Assembly (NCBI GenBank): GCA_001970855.1
Contig: LSSN01002019.1
Location: 1 to 25,432 of the forward strand
Length of the DNA stretch: 25,432 nt
From: Smittium culicis
Taxonomy: Eukaryota > Kickxellomycota > Harpellomycetes > Harpellales > Legeriomycetaceae
Reading direction: 5' to 3'
In this document: piece by piece, positions 9,166 to 21,069 of the stretch
Layout: each line of letters begins with the position of its first letter
Numbering within the stretch: position 1 is the stretch's first letter
Notes under the pieces: model-generated
Seen by the model: only the letters and a program-made list of their open reading frames with translations
Database searches by the model: none
What the model was told of the DNA's origin: nothing
Made by a program: the position numbers and the translations under genes

Positions 9166-11787
9166 TTTTTAAGAGGAAAATCGAATTAGTCTAAATTTTA
9201 AGAGAAAAGGAGTTGGGAAGTATTGAGGTTTAGACTTTTTGAGCGTTGGAGTAAATCAATCTCTTATTTAATCCTATTTCTTTTATGCCAGACTTTTATC
9301 TTACCTTAATTTTCAATCGTCTTTAGAAAGTCTCATAAAAAAAATAATCTTTAAGCTAAAAAATATAGCTGAAATTTCCCTTCAGCTTCAATTTCAATAA
9401 AGCTTATTGGCAAATCTGAGATAGTTTGGAACCATAGCAACTTATAGTTTAGCCAATAATACCAGGTGATTAAACTAATTTTTATAATAAGCAAATAAGC
9501 TTCCATAATCTTGTATTATTTTTTTGATAGATACAAATATAAAGATATTATTTGCTGATCTGTCTGATCACTCGATTTTAATCCTATCTGAAAATTTTAG
9601 AGCCAATAACTGCTAATTCCCACTCTTAAGATCAAAGATAGCATACATTCTAATTCTTTCCCTTTCAGCGCTCATAAAAAATCGTATTTGCTGATTCGAT
9701 TTAAATTTAAAAGCTCTCAACAATTTGCTGACTTTCTCCTTCATACCAATAACTGAATCGCTTTATATTCTAATATAAATAAATATTATAAATTGGCTAA
9801 ATTTTGCTTTTAACAATTTTCTTTTGACTGTGAATGGTTAAAATGTGATTCACTTCGTTATATTACTTTTGTAAGCTGCGTTTACGCGAGATTTTTTTAC
9901 CCAATATTTAAATGTTTCTTGATCTAATTCTCAGTGGTTATGCAGTCGCTAATTCGGTGGAGTATGATATCGACATCATCAATTTTAAAAAAGTATTTAA
10001 TCGCCACTATAAATAATTTTAATCAGCCTTTTTACATTATAAAGTACGTTTAATAAATTCATTGTGACAAAAAAAACAATAATAGAATAGACATTCCTAA
10101 ATTATTTTTCTATTTTCCTAAATATTAGACCTTATTGTCCTAAAATAAATTCTTAGCTTTTTAAATCAGCTTTATTCGTATTTTCATCGGTGTTCTACTA
10201 TTTAAGAGAACTACCTATATTTTCGTCTGAAGAGAAGGAAGTTTATAGCTTGAAATATTAATATAATTTTTTGCAAAGTATTACATTTCTTATCCTTTAG
10301 CGTAACCAAAAGTCAATGTTCCATATACTTGTACTAACCTAATAAAACGCTTATAAATTCAACTTGGATTTTATTTCAAATATTTTCATGATTTCATTTA
10401 TTAAATATTACAAAATTATCATATCAATATTTGAATCAACAAATATTTTTAATAATAATTTAAAATGCACAATTTAAATATATGGCATTGATCCTTATCC
10501 AAAAAATTTCATTCTCAAGGTTTATCTGCATTTACCCTTAGTATTTGAAATTTTAATAAACCTTTAATACCTTAAACTGCAAATTTTATACCCTCCAAAA
10601 ATATAACATAGTAAATAAACAAATTGTTGGATTTTAATTAGATTATTTTAAAAATGAGTAAAAAATGATAAATTCGATTATTATCAAAATCTTCAAGCGG
10701 AGCATTAGATTTTTTAATTTGCATATATTATACATGTCATACAAAAAACGCAATTTATAAATCTTTATAACTACACTGTAAAATAATCGATTTATCCTGC
10801 AATTTACAAATGTAAGAAAATTCTAAAAAATTAAATGAGAATTTTCTATAATACACATCCTTTATTTTGCTAAATGAGATTTAATTTTAACATACCTGTC
10901 TAGTTTATAACTGTTATAATCATCGTAATGTTGAAAAGATCTAAAATAAAACGCTATTTATATCTAAATTCCCTAAAAACCAAAAAATACACATTTTTTT
11001 ATTGTGCTAATTTTATATATATAGTGCCGAAATTAAATTTCCTAAATGGTAAAATCAAATAGAACATCGCATCTACTAAATTCAAAATACCAGGTGAATA
11101 TGAAGATGCTGGATCAATACCTAGACTATGTATAAATTTGTATTTTAAATATTATTATCTATTTTATCATATTAAATACAACTATAAAATTCATAAATAT
11201 CCCTTAAACGCATAAAAAATTTTAAATTGGGCCCGAGGTTTTTATTTACTTTAACGAATAGCCCAAACCTGTATCTCCAAACTGCTTATTAAAACTATAT
11301 TTCATAAGGGATATATGTAATTATCATTGATAGTCCGAGTTATAAATTTTGCTTACAGCTATATACTTACTATCAATTAGTATATAGGCATTACTCTACC
11401 CTAATTTATAATATTATCTAACAATCTTCATTCTTCGTCGAGGTCGTCATAAACATTGGATCGGAGATGAAATTTTAAAAAGTCAATGATGGTGGATTAA
11501 TTCAGTAATGATTGCCATAATTGAAATAATTAAAATCATCACTTTTCTAGACTTGATATAGAGCAGAGCTATTAATCGCTTTTATAATAGAGATAAGTTA
11601 TACCGAAAATGAACGAGGATATACTGGTTAGATATATTTTTTAAGAGAGTTAAAAAAAGTGATGTATGGATACATACGAATTTCTTATAGCTTAATTTTA
11701 GAAAATCTTTCTTAACTCATTGATTCGTTGATTTTATAAATTGCCTGGTGACTTTTGTTATTTTATATTTTTTTTTTCTGAATCTCA
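9166..11787. other. Gene-poor AT-rich region upstream of mL44
   Basis: I find no supported gene in these 2.6 kb. The first ~600 bases should hold the mL44 promoter; three AGCAAAT words sense to mL44 occur there (on + as ATTTGCT at 9550, 9686 and 9723). A 34-codon ATG frame at 9912-10016 (+) has mixed amino-acid content but no recognisable domain. A coding-like minus-strand tail ending at 11428 is described under findings. No tRNA B-box-like sequence was noticed. Confidence 0.55.
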
Positions 11788-12082
11788 ATGAGCAAAATTA
11801 AAGACAAAGACTTTATTTATATTTTATATATTGTGTCAAGTTTGGACCTAAAGGAAATTGAATATCAACGGCTTGCATCGGCTTATCTGGAATTTTTTTT
11901 TCCTGCTACTAAAATACGATACGTATAGATTAGTAATTGAGCACGCACCTAATAATTTTAAAAAAGTAATTTTCCATTCTTATCCATTACACCAGTCCTC
12001 CACTCCTCTTTTCTTTTGGGCGCTTATTATCGTTTTTTTTAAACGTTTAATTAGATTAGGAGCATTTATTATTCTAGTCTAG
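11788..12082 (+). CDS. Candidate small two-exon gene, hypothetical membrane protein
   Basis: Proposed exons 11788-11922 and 11996-12082, with a 73-nt GTATAG...CCAG intron that contains a CTAAT branch-like word, giving 73 aa. Exon 1 starts at an ATG and reads as ordinary protein (DLKEIEYQRLASAYLEFFFP). Exon 2 is strongly hydrophobic with a basic middle (FFWALIIV, KRLIRLGAFIILV), so the product would have one or two membrane segments. Without splicing, exon 1 alone gives a 46-aa product ending at 11928. I do not recognise the family. Support is limited to an in-phase join, intron length like its neighbours and reasonable composition. It could equally be chance open sequence in an A/T-rich region or a relic. 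Confidence 0.27.
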
Positions 12083-12319
12083 TAAAACTTTTAATTTTAT
12101 TTTCAAGCTTAAAATGATGAAATTTTTCAAAATAATTGTTGTTTGATTAATCTAGATATGTACATCTTTCAACCGTTTTACAAAGATTTAGATTGTAAAT
12201 AGCTGATTAAAGCTTATTGAACGCTTGTGTATATGTACAAATTTAGACTGCATATGTAATATTTTCTTAATAAAAAGCGAAAAGGAAACATTTCCAGTAG
12301 TATTAGGATGGTGAAACGC

Positions 12320-12325
12320 TTTATT
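12320..12325 (-). terminator. Possible poly(A) signal of the Atg14-like gene
   Basis: AATAAA on the minus strand lies about 37 bases after the stop codon of the Atg14-like gene. The distance is plausible, but the word is frequent in this sequence. Confidence 0.35.
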
Positions 12326-12361
12326 TAAAGGACCATAAAAAATAATAATTTATATAAATAG

Positions 12362-13800
12362 TTAAACAAAGTCCCAGGAGTCATCCAAATAAGAATTCTT
12401 TTTATATGTTAAATTGAATTCTTCTAATGCTTTATCAATTCTTAAAAGGGAAATGTTGGACTTGTAATCATCCCGATAAAAAAGGAATGCGGCCTGGTTA
12501 ATGAAGGGACGAAGAGAAACGCATATATCGGAAAAGTCGAATATTTCATTATGTTTATACAAAGATGAGGTTGCTAGGCTATTCATATGAGAATTATGGC
12601 CATGAGATTGAAGGTGGTAAAAAAATACAGATGCAATAAGAGATACATTAGACAGAACATTAGAGACTTGGCTATTATCAATTATAATTCCGAGGCTTGA
12701 GGAGATAAATGAGATATTAGTTAAAAACATACCAAAACCAATCAAGAAGTCAGCTAAATTTTGATTATTCTGGGATAAAAATAGGGGGAGATTCAAAGGG
12801 GGATAATGAGAGTGGTTTTTTGGGGAAATGTAGTAAAATTCAGAAAGTTGGAGCAGTTTAAACGGGATGTACCGAGTCAAATTTAAATAGTCGTAAAACA
12901 CAGAAAGAAATTTTGATAAAGAAAAGATGAGGGAGTTAATATCTTTTGTGGGTAAATCTATACATAAAAATGGAATAGAAGATTGAGAATAAAGTAAAAT
13001 AATAAACTTTAAGTAGGAAAGAATTTTTTTAAAAGGGATGAATAATTACCAATCCATTTTTTGTTATTAGGCCAGCTATGAGAAAGAATAGATGTGTTTA
13101 GATTCGCATAAAAACTTGGAGAATTAAAAGGATTTTCAGCATAGTGACTGTAAAGATTAGAGTTTAAGTTAGAGTGGATGCTATGAGAGTCAAAGTCGAT
13201 ATTACTATTTTTGGAAGTGAAGAGGGTGGAACTTTTTAAGGAAAGTATTGAGTTGGAGGATAATATTCTGAGGTCAGCTGCATTGAATAACTCGAGTACT
13301 AAAGTCGCCTGAGAATTAAAGAGTTTTAAAGAAATTTCTGAATTTCTAGCTTTCAGCAGCGAGATTTCGGATTTAAGCAACGCTAGATTGGGGGTATTTT
13401 CTTTGTCTAAGGATAAGATCTTAAGAGCTAGTTTGTGTTTTTTTTCGTTGACCAAAATTTGAATCGAATCTAAAAGCTTTTTTTTAGTTAAAATTACATT
13501 TTGTTTCTGTAGAATTTTGTCTTTGAGAGAAGAAATGCAATTGGATTGAGAATTATATGAGCTGAAGGCGTTTTTGGTTAGTATTTGCTTTATACTTGTA
13601 GAATCCAAACGTTTGTGTATAATTTTATAAATTTCTAGCCTAAATAAAAGATTGGAATGTTTGAGCGAGTGCTATACAAGAGAATCGAAAATTTGGATTG
13701 TAAATAATAGATTAAATAGAACAGTATCAAGATACCTTTGTTGGATGCAGGAAGAGCAGAAAGCGGTTCTTTGATTAGATAGACAGTTTGGGCAATTCAT
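12362..13800 (-). CDS. ATG14: Atg14-like autophagy PI3-kinase complex subunit, three exons
   Basis: Exons on the minus strand: 13800-13736, 13639-13050, 12957-12362, giving 416 aa with introns of 96 and 92 nt. The N-terminus carries C3-x2-C6-x8-C15-x2-C18 (MNCPNCL...FCSSC), the cysteine pattern typical of Atg14/Barkor. It is followed by a long helical, Lys/Leu-rich region (~residues 40-130) likely to form the coiled coil that binds Vps30/Beclin. The second exon junction gives WIDLPTKDI, then YDYLNLTRYIPFKLLQ, resembling the conserved C-terminal part of the Atg14/Vps38 family. The protein ends in DDSWDFV, an acidic-Trp tail like those of relatives. Atg14 directs the Vps34 lipid kinase to autophagosome formation sites. 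The N-terminal exon was placed by using the TTTAG acceptor that keeps frame; an alternative acceptor at TATAG breaks it. Vps38/UVRAG is the main alternative, less likely because of the cysteine motif. Confidence 0.72.
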
Positions 13801-15109
13801 TAATATTAAGAGAATTTAGAAGTGCGAGGATATGGATAGGCATTTAATGGATGGTGTGAAGGAAAGTGGAATAAATCTAAAAGATGAAATCAGGGATTAG
13901 CAAAACATAAAAGAATTCAAGTTAGTATAGAGCGAAATGATAGATAATTTGAGTGCCAGAATTCCAATTGACTTTATTTCTTAATGTGGAAATAAACCGA
14001 GGCGCAGATTTTAAATATAAAAATCCAAACTCTTTTTTGTGGCTGCGTCATAAAATAAGCTTTTAATTGGCCAGATTAATCTCACTTTAATCAAAACCAA
14101 AATTTATACTTAAATTAATAATTAATGTTGACTTTTAACCTTTTTGTTTTTTCTAAAAAAGCTATAATATATATCTATTTTTATATCTGTGACCTTTAAA
14201 ATACTTTAAGAAATCCAACTAACTGTAAAAGTTTAGCTGAACAAAAATAATCTATAACTAAGTAGTCGGTTTATTTTATATGTTCACGGATTTACTACAA
14301 GCAGGCGTTTGCTTATTTTTTGCGCGTCTTGGCCCTTTCTTTTCAACAGTAAAATAAAAACAAATTTATGATTTGTTTATTATTTAAAAGTAAAATTATT
14401 ATTTGCTGCTTTAAATCAATATACCAATAAACGATTGTTAACTGGAATTAAATTTTCTTTATTGGATCTAATTTGGTAGATTTGGTAGATCAAAATTAGT
14501 TTAGCCCGTGATAAATTAATAAAAAGCTATACTTATTATTAACAAATGGGATCACATAATTAAAAACCTGAAATTCAGCTAGCAAATCAATAAGCGTAGC
14601 TTTGAAACACTGAACTTGGCTAGCAAATAATTAGGCGATATTTGAAACATATAGTATTTCTAGCAAATTATATTGCGTAGCTCAACACTTTAAATTATTA
14701 TAGCGAATGATATAAGTATTTTAAAATGGGCAAAAAGTTGATAAGCGAATGGGGGTGAGCTAATGAAAAATACTAGCTCAGAGTGCCAATAGATGGCTGC
14801 AATTAGCCTATTTTTTGAGGGGGAACATTAAAGTTAGAAAAATAAGCTTTAAAGGCTATAAAAAAAATAGATGCAGAGTAATTAGACTTTTATCTATAAT
14901 AAAAAAAACCTAATACTAAAAAGCCTAATTTTCTCTAATGTAGTTTCTGTTTTATGCGTTAACTGCAATCTCATATATTTCAAATTGTATTTTACCAATT
15001 CATTTATCTACTTCAATAATACCTTTCAACCTACCCATTTGATCTTTCTTCTATTTCTTACTAAATTCTAATTTTTATTCAAGTTCGCCCAATAGCTCAT
15101 TTTATAATT
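13801..15109. other. Divergent intergenic region with a phased motif array
   Basis: Shared upstream region of the Atg14-like gene (minus) and the membrane protein gene (plus). No open frame or RNA gene seen. It contains an AGCAAAT word sense to the Atg14-like gene (+ strand ATTTGCT at 14401) and the ~40-bp-period AGCRAAT array at 14541-14750. The last ~100 bases before 15110 are pyrimidine-rich, as in front of the Myb gene. Confidence 0.6.
14541..14750 (+). repeat. Diverged ~40-bp tandem repeat with conserved AGC(A/G)AAT core
   Basis: The core appears at 14541 (AACAAAT), 14581, 14622 and 14662 (AGCAAAT), 14702 and 14744 (AGCGAAT), spaced 40, 41, 40, 40 and 42 bp. Three copies begin CTAGCAAAT. 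Units 2-4 share a second block, GCGTAGC or GCGATA, about 12 bases later, while the rest has drifted. It lies 360-570 bases upstream of the 15110 start codon. It is either an old minisatellite or a multi-site regulatory element. Confidence 0.65.
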
Positions 15110-16208
15110 ATGGATGAGAGGCATTATTATAACAGAAACTTTAATTTGGACCCACCTAGCTCTAAAAAAAATTACTCATTCATCCCTCCTCCCCAAGAAG
15201 CTCCCAACGATCTTGGCGATGGGCTATCGACTGCACTAGCAAGGCAATACATATATGATTCGATCAATTCCCCCGCCCACAGTAACGCCCAAACTACCAA
15301 TAACAACAATCAGCTCAAGGCCCCTATTCAAAAAAATATAAACAACACAAATGTTTCCTCTGAAAACGCGCAAACGTTTAGAGATCGCTTTATCTCAAAC
15401 GAAGAACATGCAATAAATGTTGCAAAAATGCAAAGAATATCTTTTGGTAGTTCTGAAGAAATCGAACAGCGCCCAGCAAGCAAATGGTACAAAGATAACG
15501 TTCTGTTCATCCCAAAAAATAAAGCCGTGGCATATAGCGATGTTGATGACTCTGACTCTGTTCTTGCTAGTATCGACGGCTCTAAATCCAGCGTGGTTTT
15601 AGTCGATATTAAAAACAGTAATCCTATTTATTTACCTTTAACCCCCCCCCCCTTATTATTTTTTCTATTTATAATTACAGTGCATTTTTAATCTATCAAA
15701 TGATTTGTTCTTATATTCTTGTTACCCTATGATTATAGGATCGCAGATTTATTCTTCTTCAAAGCCCGTTCATGTCTCTATGAACGATACTTATGACTTT
15801 TCTCATAATATTGTTCCACCTCAAGCCCCTAACCAACCACAATCTAAAATCGAACCTAATCCATTAAACGAAAACTCAAATCAACTGCACAGGCAAACTT
15901 CTGATAGATGGAACAGATTTGAGTACTCTCAGTACAAAAGCTCCTCCAGAAATATTCTAAACGAAAATAATCCTATTTACTCTTTAAAGCATAAAATCCG
16001 CTTTGGTTCTTTTTGCTTTCTATTCGGGTTTTTGTTATTTCCTCTATGGTGGATTGGTTCTTTTTATCCTCCTCTTGACCCTAAAGACCACTTAAAAAAA
16101 ATTCCATTCTGGCGAAAAGCAAATGCAAATATGTCAATTTACTCCTTCTTCTTCTTAGCTCTGATTATAACTCTAATCATCCTCAACGGATTTGGAATCC
16201 CATATTAG
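15110..16208 (+). CDS. Two-exon membrane protein with C-terminal FPLWWIGSFYPP motif, function unknown
   Basis: Exons 15110-15617 and 15739-16208, giving 325 aa. The 121-nt intron starts GTAATC and ends ATAG and joins in phase, forming an Arg codon; the upstream ACAG acceptor leads to an immediate stop. The N-terminal ~250 residues are polar, Ser/Asn/Pro-rich and probably cytosolic and disordered. The last 70 residues hold two membrane segments (about 258-279 and 300-321) around the short loop PPLDPKDHLKKIPFWRKANA. The motif FPLWWIGSFYP followed by FWRKANxxMSI recalls a family of fungal 'serine-rich' membrane proteins whose role is not established; this match is from memory. The intron contains an 11-C run and the 3' flank another. 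The reading is well supported, the function is not. Confidence 0.82.
15642..15652 (+). repeat. 11-nt C tract inside the intron of the membrane protein gene
   Basis: Eleven consecutive C between the donor at 15618 and the acceptor at 15738. This is unusual for an intron in AT-rich DNA, and homopolymer length error by sequencing is possible. It does not affect the coding frame because it is intronic. Confidence 0.9.
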
Positions 16209-16229
16209 CATTTTTTATTCTTTACTCCT

Positions 16230-16240
16230 CCCCCCCCCCC
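16230..16240 (+). repeat. 11-nt C tract in the 3' flank of the membrane protein gene
   Basis: Eleven consecutive C about 22 bases after the stop codon, in mRNA sense. This placement mirrors the C tract just after the mL44 stop. Confidence 0.9.
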
Positions 16241-19014
16241 TGCCACTATTCCGCCCCTGATCAAGAAATTTTGGTCGCTTTTGTAAATTTATAACTACCC
16301 ATTAACTCCTTTATTATAACACTTAAAATCTTTGCATTATGTCTACCATTTCTATTTAATTCAATATTTAAATATTTTATTCGATTCATATTTGCTTTAT
16401 TTATGTATATATAATTTTTTTCCTTAACTAAAAAAGCATGTTAATATCATCGAGTTGTATCGAATGATCCGTGCAATATATTTAAATGCCTTATATTACC
16501 AGCCTTTGTATGACTAATTTATTCTGTATAATTATCTGCAAAGTATGCAAGAAAAAAAAATTGGATAAAGATGTTTATACAATTTTATGCTATTGAAATC
16601 CAAATAGGTTATAATATCCTTTTTTCAGAGATAGTAAAATACACGACTATTGTGGGCATTATTTAATTTCTTTTTCTATGAGTAAAAAATTGAGTTAAAT
16701 AGAATAATTAGTATATTAGATATCCAAGTTTAAAATTATATTGCTTCGGATAAGAATTTTTGGGCAGTTACATATAATAACTCGAATATAAGAATGAACT
16801 ATACATGTAAATATACAACAGCAATTACCCCCTATTAAATCAATATTATGCTTATAAAAAACAACAGAAATTTTTTAATTACTTCAAGATTAATAGCATA
16901 CCTAAATAAAACTCTTGAATATCTAAATATTAGACTATAAAAGTATTTGAAATTAATTTAAATATCAGATCTATTAAGTTTCTTGATTATAGGGAAAAAA
17001 CTTATAAAAAAAACTCTGATCAAAAAAAAATTTAAACCTTTTTAAGTTATAATGTAAAAACTTATTTCGTAGATATTAATAATCTTTAAAACATAATTTA
17101 AAATTAGCAAACACTAATTTCGATAAATTTTGGAATGCTTACCTACCTTTTATGCACCTTATAATTTACAAGAAATTTCAATTCTTTCAGTCAATTAAAG
17201 ACGTTTAACACTTTAAATTATCTATTAAATTTTACTATAGAAAATAAAAAATTTAGCACATTTGATTTATTTTCTTGTAAAAAATTAACTACGAGATCTA
17301 TAAAAAACAATTTTGATCTAAGGCGCTTAATAAGAATATTTTCTTAATAAAAAAACTTTATAAACCGTATCATAATACATGTTTCATTATCCTTATTTTT
17401 GATAAACGGTTTAGATAATCCTTATAGTATATTTTATACGGCTTATAATCTTTTTTTTTATCAATGAATGAACGAATATTTTATAAAATATAGCAAAAAA
17501 ACTTGATTTATCTTCACTAAAAATCAGATTAGTATCATTTATACTTGATCTAATTTTTTTTTACTTTATTTTTCCAAATATCTGGTTAATATATCTAGAG
17601 AAAATACCTAAAAATAAATATAAGCAATTAAAAAATAATATTAAGCCTTGTGATAAAGGATTTATCAATACTAATTCTGTATTTATAATTATAAGCTATA
17701 ATAGCAAGTTGCTATAAATTGAGATTTTCTATTAAAAAATCAATAAAGTAAATAATCTCCTCTCATCTAAATTTAGTATTATTCATGAAAATCAGTAAAA
17801 CTATTAATACTTATATCAATTCCAATATGTTTTTTTTTCGTTGTTAGAAATCAACTGCATGGTTTTTTTTGTATTAATGGAAAATAAATAAAATAATATG
17901 AGTATTAATTATAAATTTCATTTTTTGACTTAAAATTAGAATATAATTATTGAAATAATTCAAAATAGTGTGATAAATAGTAAACTTGTATGAATCTATC
18001 ATCGATTTTGTTTTTTTTTGTTATAAGAATTTAGAATATTTTTTATAAAAAATTTTTAATTTAAAAGCAAATTTCAGAGTATATCGATAAGTTATCATGT
18101 CATGATTTCAATTAAATGCCAAAATCATTTTTTAAATATATAATTAGAATTAGAATTCTCAAATACGTTTTCCACCAGAAGCATCTCTAAATATTTATTA
18201 TATTTATAATTTTTCTGTAATTCTTATGTGTCTATTTTGCTCGTCCTGATATATATCAAAGACAGCTAAATACTATTACTAATAATAATCCTTTTAACAA
18301 AGGATTTTTGTTTTACATTATTTATAATTTCGAATCTGGAAACTGATTATTTGGAAATCAATGAAGTCTAGTTATTTCGATGCATTTACTAGCGAAGAGA
18401 ATATTTTTTGAAGATTTTACTATAATTATGACAGAATAAGTCGGTATTTAAAAAGATCTAAAAAAAATCTAATATGCTTTTATGTGCAAGTTCAGAAAAT
18501 AAAATTTTGTGATATATTGATAAAAGTCACATTATCTGACATTAAAAAACTACATGTAGTATTAAAATTATAAATTAGATAATATTTTACAGATTTTATT
18601 TTCAAAGAGTTATAATATTTCACTTGAGCTTTTTTATTAGCTTTATACAAACAAAATTACAACAAAAAAATTTTTTGAACACTTTAAAATCAAATCAAAG
18701 GCAAATTTTTAGAATGACAAGTTAGAATTATTTACAAAAAATCGAGGAAAATTCGATATATGAACTTTTATTAGACAAAATAACTATATTGACATATTTT
18801 TTCCAAAAATTATGACTAAAATAAATAGCTTTCAATAATATTTTTTTTATTATCTTGATATATATATTAATTAAGATGTTATAATATTTATCTTTTTCAT
18901 ATAATATATAAGCGAGCTATATATTTTGTATAATTCAAATTTTAAACTTTTTACTAAAATAATTTTAATAGTTATTATAACCCAAAAAAAATACAATATA
19001 AATTTACTAGCTTA

Positions 19015-19152
19015 ATTGTTAACCAAATATTTACCATGTACACAAATTAAATCTCCAAAGGTATAATAATTGTTCATAGTTTCGGTACATTCATCAAAAA
19101 TTATTAGTTGCTGGTATGCATCAAGGAAACGAAAAACTTTGATTAAGACATT
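19015..19152 (-). pseudogene. Short coding-like remnant, unidentified
   Basis: Forty-six codons stay open on the minus strand between two stops and read as well-mixed protein (VFRFLDAYQQLIIFDECTE, then TFGDLICVHGKYLV), unlike the Lys/Ile/Phe/Asn-dominated translations around it. There is no start codon context, no clear splice site and no neighbouring continuation. It is most likely a fragment of a decayed mobile-element protein. I could not assign a family. Confidence 0.35.
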
Positions 19153-19548
19153 TTATCTCAAAATACTAATTAATAAGACAAATATAACTTCACTTTATAT
19201 TTTGATCAATAAATAAAATTTTCTTGAAAAATACATTCAAATTGCTTATAGATTAGACATTAGTGCTTTTATTCTGGATAATAAACCAAGTAAGGTAATA
19301 AAAATCTTAAAATCAGGTGTTTTATTAAGTTTATTAATTTTTATTTTACTGAAATAAAGTATTAAAAAACTAATATATTTTAGTAAATATAAAAATTAAC
19401 AAACTTTCTTTAAAACACCTTATTTTAGAATTTTTGAGATAAAGAGTCTCAAAGAGATTATTCTTGACTTCTAAAAACGTTTAAAGCAGTAATATTCCTA
19501 ACCAAATTTAAACGAGATTAATCAGATGTATGTAATGTAAGCCTATAG

Positions 19549-21069
19549 TTTAAAATTTTTGATTCGTCAATTAAATTTGTCAAAATTAAGGAGGTCGACA
19601 AAGTTGAATTCTTCAAATTATGGCTACAAGATAATGCTGCAATTTGGAAATATTATATCGAGCAGGATGAAGACACCACGTCGTGTATATATCTGATTGG
19701 TTAGGAAAAACCGAGAAACGTTTGGGAAAAGGAAAGGATAAGACGTCAAAAGAGACATATTCTAACTAACAAAATTGGAGAATCTCTCCAGCGAGACCAT
19801 AGCGAATTTAATAGTTATATCAATATGTTTATTAAACGTACGAATGAAACTTTGTACACGGAAACTTTTTAGAAAAAGACCTATCTAGACCTTATATCAG
19901 AGGCTGATAACAACATCTGGTGGAATTTGGCATAGACCAGCCGCGACAAAACTATTGGCGAACTAATGAAAATGGCTGCAACCTTGGACGAACTGAAGAC
20001 TTCATCCAATAGGAAGAATAAATTCAAAGATATAAAAAAAACCAAAAGTCGTTAATACACAACCGGAGACTGAAGGAAACACTCAAAAGATGATGGCTGA
20101 CCTTATGATGGCTATTGAAAAGTCGGCTCTTCTGGCTAAGACCTCAAGAAAATCAAAATAATTTAGTTCTATCACGTTTTTTATCTGTTATAAATCAGGC
20201 CACACCAGTAGGGTATGTGCTGAGAGCAAGTTCTATAGCAAAACAGATCCGATTGACACCAGCACAAAAACTATGTTAGCCCTGGAAGATCCGAAACCCG
20301 AATACGCTGAAAATGCATTGGCATTTGAGAGAATAGGGAACAAACGAATTCGGATTGAAGAGTTATTGAATAGAACAAGTAAACAAGGAATATCAGAAAT
20401 TTCTGTAGAAAATATAAACAAAAAATTATAAAAGTAAAAATTAAGGTAAAAAATAATAAAAATAAAAAGCCAAAAATAAGAAAAGAGGGCTGGGGATTGA
20501 TCGAAAAGTTTATAACTTCCAAAGATCAAATATCCTTACAAAATTTGGTGAGCTGTAAACCAAATATGCTAGGCGCAAAGATTCGATATTTACGTACCAT
20601 AAAAAAGTAAAGGAATCGAAGGGACTCTTCTAGTAAGCGGTGAAGGAAAATATTTTGTTGAAGAGCCAGTTTTTATCGATTCAGGGGAAAGGTACTCTAT
20701 CTTTGATAAGATATAATTAAAACCACTTGTAATATAATCAGAGAGGTTAAAAACCCCTATTAAAATAGTTTCGGTTAATGATTAAATCACAGAAATCACA
20801 GAAATCAAAGAAATCACAGGAGAATTTAGCTTACATTTAGAATTAGAAAAAGGTAATACATCAATATCAAATTACTAGTGTTGGGTAGCTGTGACGTATA
20901 TATATTAATTGGTATTGATGTTTGTCATAAGCTCAAGAATAATATTGACTAAAAAATTGAAACAACAAGTTTTAAACACCAAAAGTATAAAGTAACGCTA
21001 CAGCTTATATCTAAAGAAAATTTAATTGATATTTTCAAGATCTGGGTTACAAGAGTGCAAGGCAAGTGA
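19549..21069 (+). pseudogene. Decayed Ty3/gypsy-type gag-protease relic
   Basis: One frame from 19549 to 20052 reads as a retrotransposon capsid-like region (FFKLWLQDNAAIWKYY, RDHSEFNSYINMFIKRT, IGELMKMAATLDELK) but is interrupted by stops at 19702, 19870 and 19933. The reading moves by one base near 20048 and continues to 20428 with one stop at 20159. That part holds CYKSGHTSRVC, a CCHC zinc knuckle whose first cysteine is replaced by Phe. After further shifts, a retropepsin-like region has VFIDSGERYSIFD (DSG at 20678-20686) and LGSCDVYILIGIDVC near 20880-20925. The reading then fades after about 21069, and no reverse transcriptase, RNase H or integrase follows. The order gag-knuckle-protease is that of Ty3/gypsy elements. 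It is clearly non-functional. Its base composition is noticeably less AT-rich than its flanks. Confidence 0.78.

Larger units (their letters stand above)
16209..19548. other. AT-rich gene desert
   Basis: After the 3' flank of the 15110 gene I see no supported gene in about 3.3 kb. Composition is extremely A/T-rich with many poly-A and poly-T runs, and all frames are broken often. The one coding-like remnant, on the minus strand at 19015-19152, is listed separately. Confidence 0.6.

Noticed and set aside
13640..13674. Alternative acceptor for Atg14 intron 1 (TATAG then CACTCG)
   Set aside because: With the only good donor it shifts frame to an early stop; the TTTAG acceptor restores the long frame.
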